Positions 62,105 to 64,000 of a DNA stretch of 64,000 bases are shown in pieces. A program made the translations under genes and the position numbers. The stretch is taken from positions 186,001 through 250,000 of the forward strand of contig JACPUR010000013.1 in assembly GCA_016192135.1 (NCBI GenBank). The letters run 5' to 3'. The stretch is from Candidatus Tectomicrobia bacterium. GTDB taxonomy: Bacteria > UBA8248. Positions within the stretch are counted from its first letter, which is position 1. Each line of letters begins with the position of its first letter. Below the pieces are notes generated by a model that worked only from the letters and a program-made list of their open reading frames with translations, did not search any database and was not told where the DNA came from.

Positions 62105-63364
62105 TCACAGCTCGTCCGGCGAGCCGAGCCGACCCAGCACCGCGGTCGCGGCGGCGACGGAAGGATTCACGAGATAGATCTCGGCCTTCGCCGAACCCTG
62201 GCGGCCGACAAAGTTCCGGTTTGAGGTGGAAACCGAACGCATCCCGTCGGCCAGTACCCCCATATGCGCTCCGATGCAGGGGCCGCAAGTGGGGGGGCTG
62301 AAGATTCCTCCCGCGTCCAGGATGATTTCGGCAATCCCTTCCCGCAGGCACTGGCGGTAAATCTGGGTGGTGCTGGGAATGACGATCAGCCGCACCCGCT
62401 TGGCGACCTTCCGGCCCTTCAGGATCTCCGCCGCGGCCCGCATGTCCGTCATCCAGCCGTTCGTGCAGGAGCCGATGTAGACCTGATCCACGGCGACCCC
62501 GCCCACTTCCGACAGGAACTTCGTGTTGCTGGGAAGGTGCGGCATGGCGACCACAGGCTCAAGGCCGGAGACGTCCAGCTCATGGAGGGCGGCGTAGTCG
62601 GCATCCGGGTCCCCGTAAACGGGAGTGAATGGGCGCCGGGCGCGGGGCCGGACGTATTCCAATGTCTTCTCGTCCGGCTCGATGATGCCGTTCGCCGCTC
62701 CCGCCTCGACCGCCATGTTCGGAAGGGCGAACCGCTCCTCCATGGGAAGCCGGGCGATCGCTTCTCCAGCGAATTCCATGGCTTTCCCCTGGGCGCCGTC
62801 CACGCCGAATTTCCCGATCGTAAAGAGGATGAGGTCCTTGCCGGTCACCCACCGGGGAAGTTCGCCCTTGTAAATGTAGCGGATGGTTTCGGGCACGCGG
62901 AGCCACGTGCGGCCCGTGATGAGAATGGCCGCAATGTCCGTGCTGCCCATGCCGGTGGCGAAAGCGCCGACGCCGCCCCCCGTGCAGGCGTGGGAGTTGC
63001 CCCCGGCGAGAAGCTCGCCGGGAAGCACCAGACCCTCTTCCACGGCCAGGCAATTGTGGATGCCGGCGTTTCCCCCCTCGTAGAAGCGCTCGACCCCCAT
63101 GCGCTCGCAGAACTCGCGCATCTTGCCGATGGTGTTGGCCACCTCGATGCTCTTGCTCGGCGCGTTCACCATCGCCGAGACGAAGAAGCGGTCCGGGTCG
63201 AATATCCTCCGGACGCCGTGCTCCTCCAGGATCTGAAAGGTGATGGGCCCTCCCAGATCGTCCGCGTAAGTCTGGTCGACGCGGACGGAAAGCGTCTCCA
63301 TGGGGCGTACCCGGTCGCGGTCCGCGCGGCCGGCCAGGATCTTCTCCGTGAGGGTCATGCCCAT
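62105..63364 (-). CDS. leuC: 3-isopropylmalate dehydratase large subunit (LeuC, type 2 aconitase family)
   Basis: A 419-residue Fe-S hydro-lyase. The [4Fe-4S] cysteines are in VYIGSCTNGW and SPPTCGPCIGAH. GGNSHACTGGGVGAFATGMG and the C-terminal TSNRNFVGRQGS bind substrate. Length marks the type 2 group, which includes isopropylmalate isomerase, homoaconitase and 2,3-dimethylmalate dehydratase. Leucine synthesis is the default, but no leuA or leuB is nearby, so a catabolic hydratase is possible. ATG 63364 is preferred (GGTGGAG upstream). Confidence 0.92.
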   Translation of the reverse strand: MGMTLTEKILAGRADRDRVRPMETLSVRVDQTYADDLGGPITFQILEEHGVRRIFDPDRFFVSAMVNAPSKSIEVANTIGKMREFCERMGVERFYEGGNAGIHNCLAVEEGLVLPGELLAGGNSHACTGGGVGAFATGMGSTDIAAILITGRTWLRVPETIRYIYKGELPRWVTGKDLILFTIGKFGVDGAQGKAMEFAGEAIARLPMEERFALPNMAVEAGAANGIIEPDEKTLEYVRPRARRPFTPVYGDPDADYAALHELDVSGLEPVVAMPHLPSNTKFLSEVGGVAVDQVYIGSCTNGWMTDMRAAAEILKGRKVAKRVRLIVIPSTTQIYRQCLREGIAEIILDAGGIFSPPTCGPCIGAHMGVLADGMRSVSTSNRNFVGRQGSAKAEIYLVNPSVAAATAVLGRLGSPDEL

Positions 63365-63409
63365 CGGCGACTCCACCCGCCGCATCCGCGGCGAGGATGC
63401 GGCCCCCGG

Positions 63410-64000
63410 CTACGCGGGGCCGTTTTCCTGAAGCAAGCTCACCCGCTCAGGAGGCACAAAGAGACTCACTGTGCTTTCAGGCTGATACCTGAGCCAGGAG
63501 CCGTTTTCGATTACGGTGAGGGTTTCCTCCCCCATCTTGACGCGGTAGACGCTATGCGTGCCGAGGAAGTCCGCCTTGACCACCTCAGCGGGCCACACGT
63601 TTCGCCGCCCCCCCGCGGAGTTTCCGGCCGGCTCCAAAAAGATATTCTCGGGCCGCAGGCTGAGCTCCACTTCGCTCCCCGGCGCCGGCGCGCCCGGCGC
63701 GGCGCAACGCAACTCCATGCCTTCCGCCAGGCGGACCACTCCCTCGCCGTCTTTCACCCATTCGAGGCGGCCCCGAAGAAAATTCGTGGCGCCGGTGAAC
63801 TCCGCCACGAAGCGGTTGGACGGCCGGTTGTAGAGGGAAACCGGGTCGGCCAGCTGCATGATGCGGCCGGCGTTCATGACCGCGATGCGGTCGCCCAGCA
63901 CCACGGCCTCGGCCTGATCGTGCGTCACATAGAGGGCCGTGACGCCCGTCTTCCGCTGTATCTCCTTGAGCTCGAACCGAAGACTCGCCCGGAGCTTGGC
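63410..64000 (-). CDS. ABC transporter ATP-binding protein (PotA/FbpC/UgpC type), 5' part beyond the right edge
   Basis: The visible 196 residues begin after Walker B. LYVTHDQAEAVVLGDRIAVM holds the switch His, ADPVSLYNRPSNRFVAEFTG leads into a C-terminal TOBE-type regulatory domain (SEVELSLRPENIFLEP, FLGTHSVYRVKMG). This is the architecture of ATPases serving polyamine, ferric or glycerol-phosphate importers. Transcription runs leftward into leuC after 45 bp. It could in principle serve the ATPase-less ferric-type permease in this window, but that is only a guess. Confidence 0.93.
   Translation of the reverse strand, partial: AKLRASLRFELKEIQRKTGVTALYVTHDQAEAVVLGDRIAVMNAGRIMQLADPVSLYNRPSNRFVAEFTGATNFLRGRLEWVKDGEGVVRLAEGMELRCAAPGAPAPGSEVELSLRPENIFLEPAGNSAGGRRNVWPAEVVKADFLGTHSVYRVKMGEETLTVIENGSWLRYQPESTVSLFVPPERVSLLQENGPA

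Noticed and set aside
63398-63420. Inverted repeat CGGCCCC/GGGGCCG near the start of leuC
   Set aside because: The T-run follows on the plus strand only, where nothing is transcribed; it overlaps the end of the ABC ATPase gene.

Overview
This window is G+C-rich bacterial chromosome, densely packed and apparently free of mobile elements, rRNA, tRNA and CRISPR. It also contains no recognisable transcription-factor gene. Gene content (ABC and TRAP uptake systems, amidases, M20 peptidases, hydantoinase-type enzymes, CoA-linked catabolism) suggests a metabolically versatile heterotroph from an uncultured soil, sediment or marine lineage. A periplasmic nitrite-oxidoreductase-type molybdoenzyme and a two-partner secretion pair imply a Gram-negative envelope. 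Lineages such as Tectomicrobia, Rokubacteria or Nitrospinota-like bacteria would fit, but the sequence alone cannot decide.

Layout. 1-6.2 kb: the 5' part of a sugar-ABC ATPase with a good promoter, an amidase with a tiny overlapping partner subunit, an alpha/beta hydrolase, a peptide-type binding protein, and two damaged small genes (a frameshifted PPC/DUF296 gene and an unidentified 3' coding remnant). 6.2-15.9 kb: the most striking locus, a compact seven-gene minus-strand operon. It encodes a zinc-protease-like protein with a zinc ribbon, a TAT-exported type II molybdopterin alpha subunit of NxrA type, an unknown 88-aa protein, the Fe-S beta subunit, a TorD-like chaperone, a fused diheme cytochrome c/EB_dh heme protein, and NnrS. 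16.3-24.2 kb: a two-partner secretion system, with a 1978-aa repeat-rich TpsA and its TpsB transporter.

24.4-40.1 kb: an acyl-CoA dehydrogenase, a ferric-type ABC permease and binding protein, a complete plus-strand branched-chain amino-acid-type (Liv) ABC operon, and a dipeptide-type ABC operon that ends in two tandem M20 peptidases. Three of these uptake units lack an ATPase gene. 40.5-51.5 kb: a likely eight-gene minus-strand operon with two TAXI-TRAP systems around a CaiB-type CoA-transferase, a creatinase-like M24 protein, an acyl-CoA dehydrogenase and a CitE/HpcH lyase, closed by a 14-bp-stem terminator. Divergent from it (51.8-54.8 kb) are a 3-hydroxyacyl-CoA dehydrogenase, an alpha/beta-hydrolase lacking its nucleophile, and a quinone-oxidoreductase-like protein. 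Together they look like an import, CoA-activation and oxidation route for an unknown carboxylate.

55.2-64 kb: a class IV aminotransferase, an SDR, HyuB and HyuA (each with its own upstream region), a type-2 isopropylmalate-isomerase pair (LeuC/LeuD), and the 3' part of a PotA/FbpC-like ABC ATPase running off the right edge.

A recurring architectural feature is a hairpin in the gap between a binding-protein gene and the permease gene that follows it. It is seen in all five such operons, strongest in the Liv operon, and probably sets high binding-protein expression.
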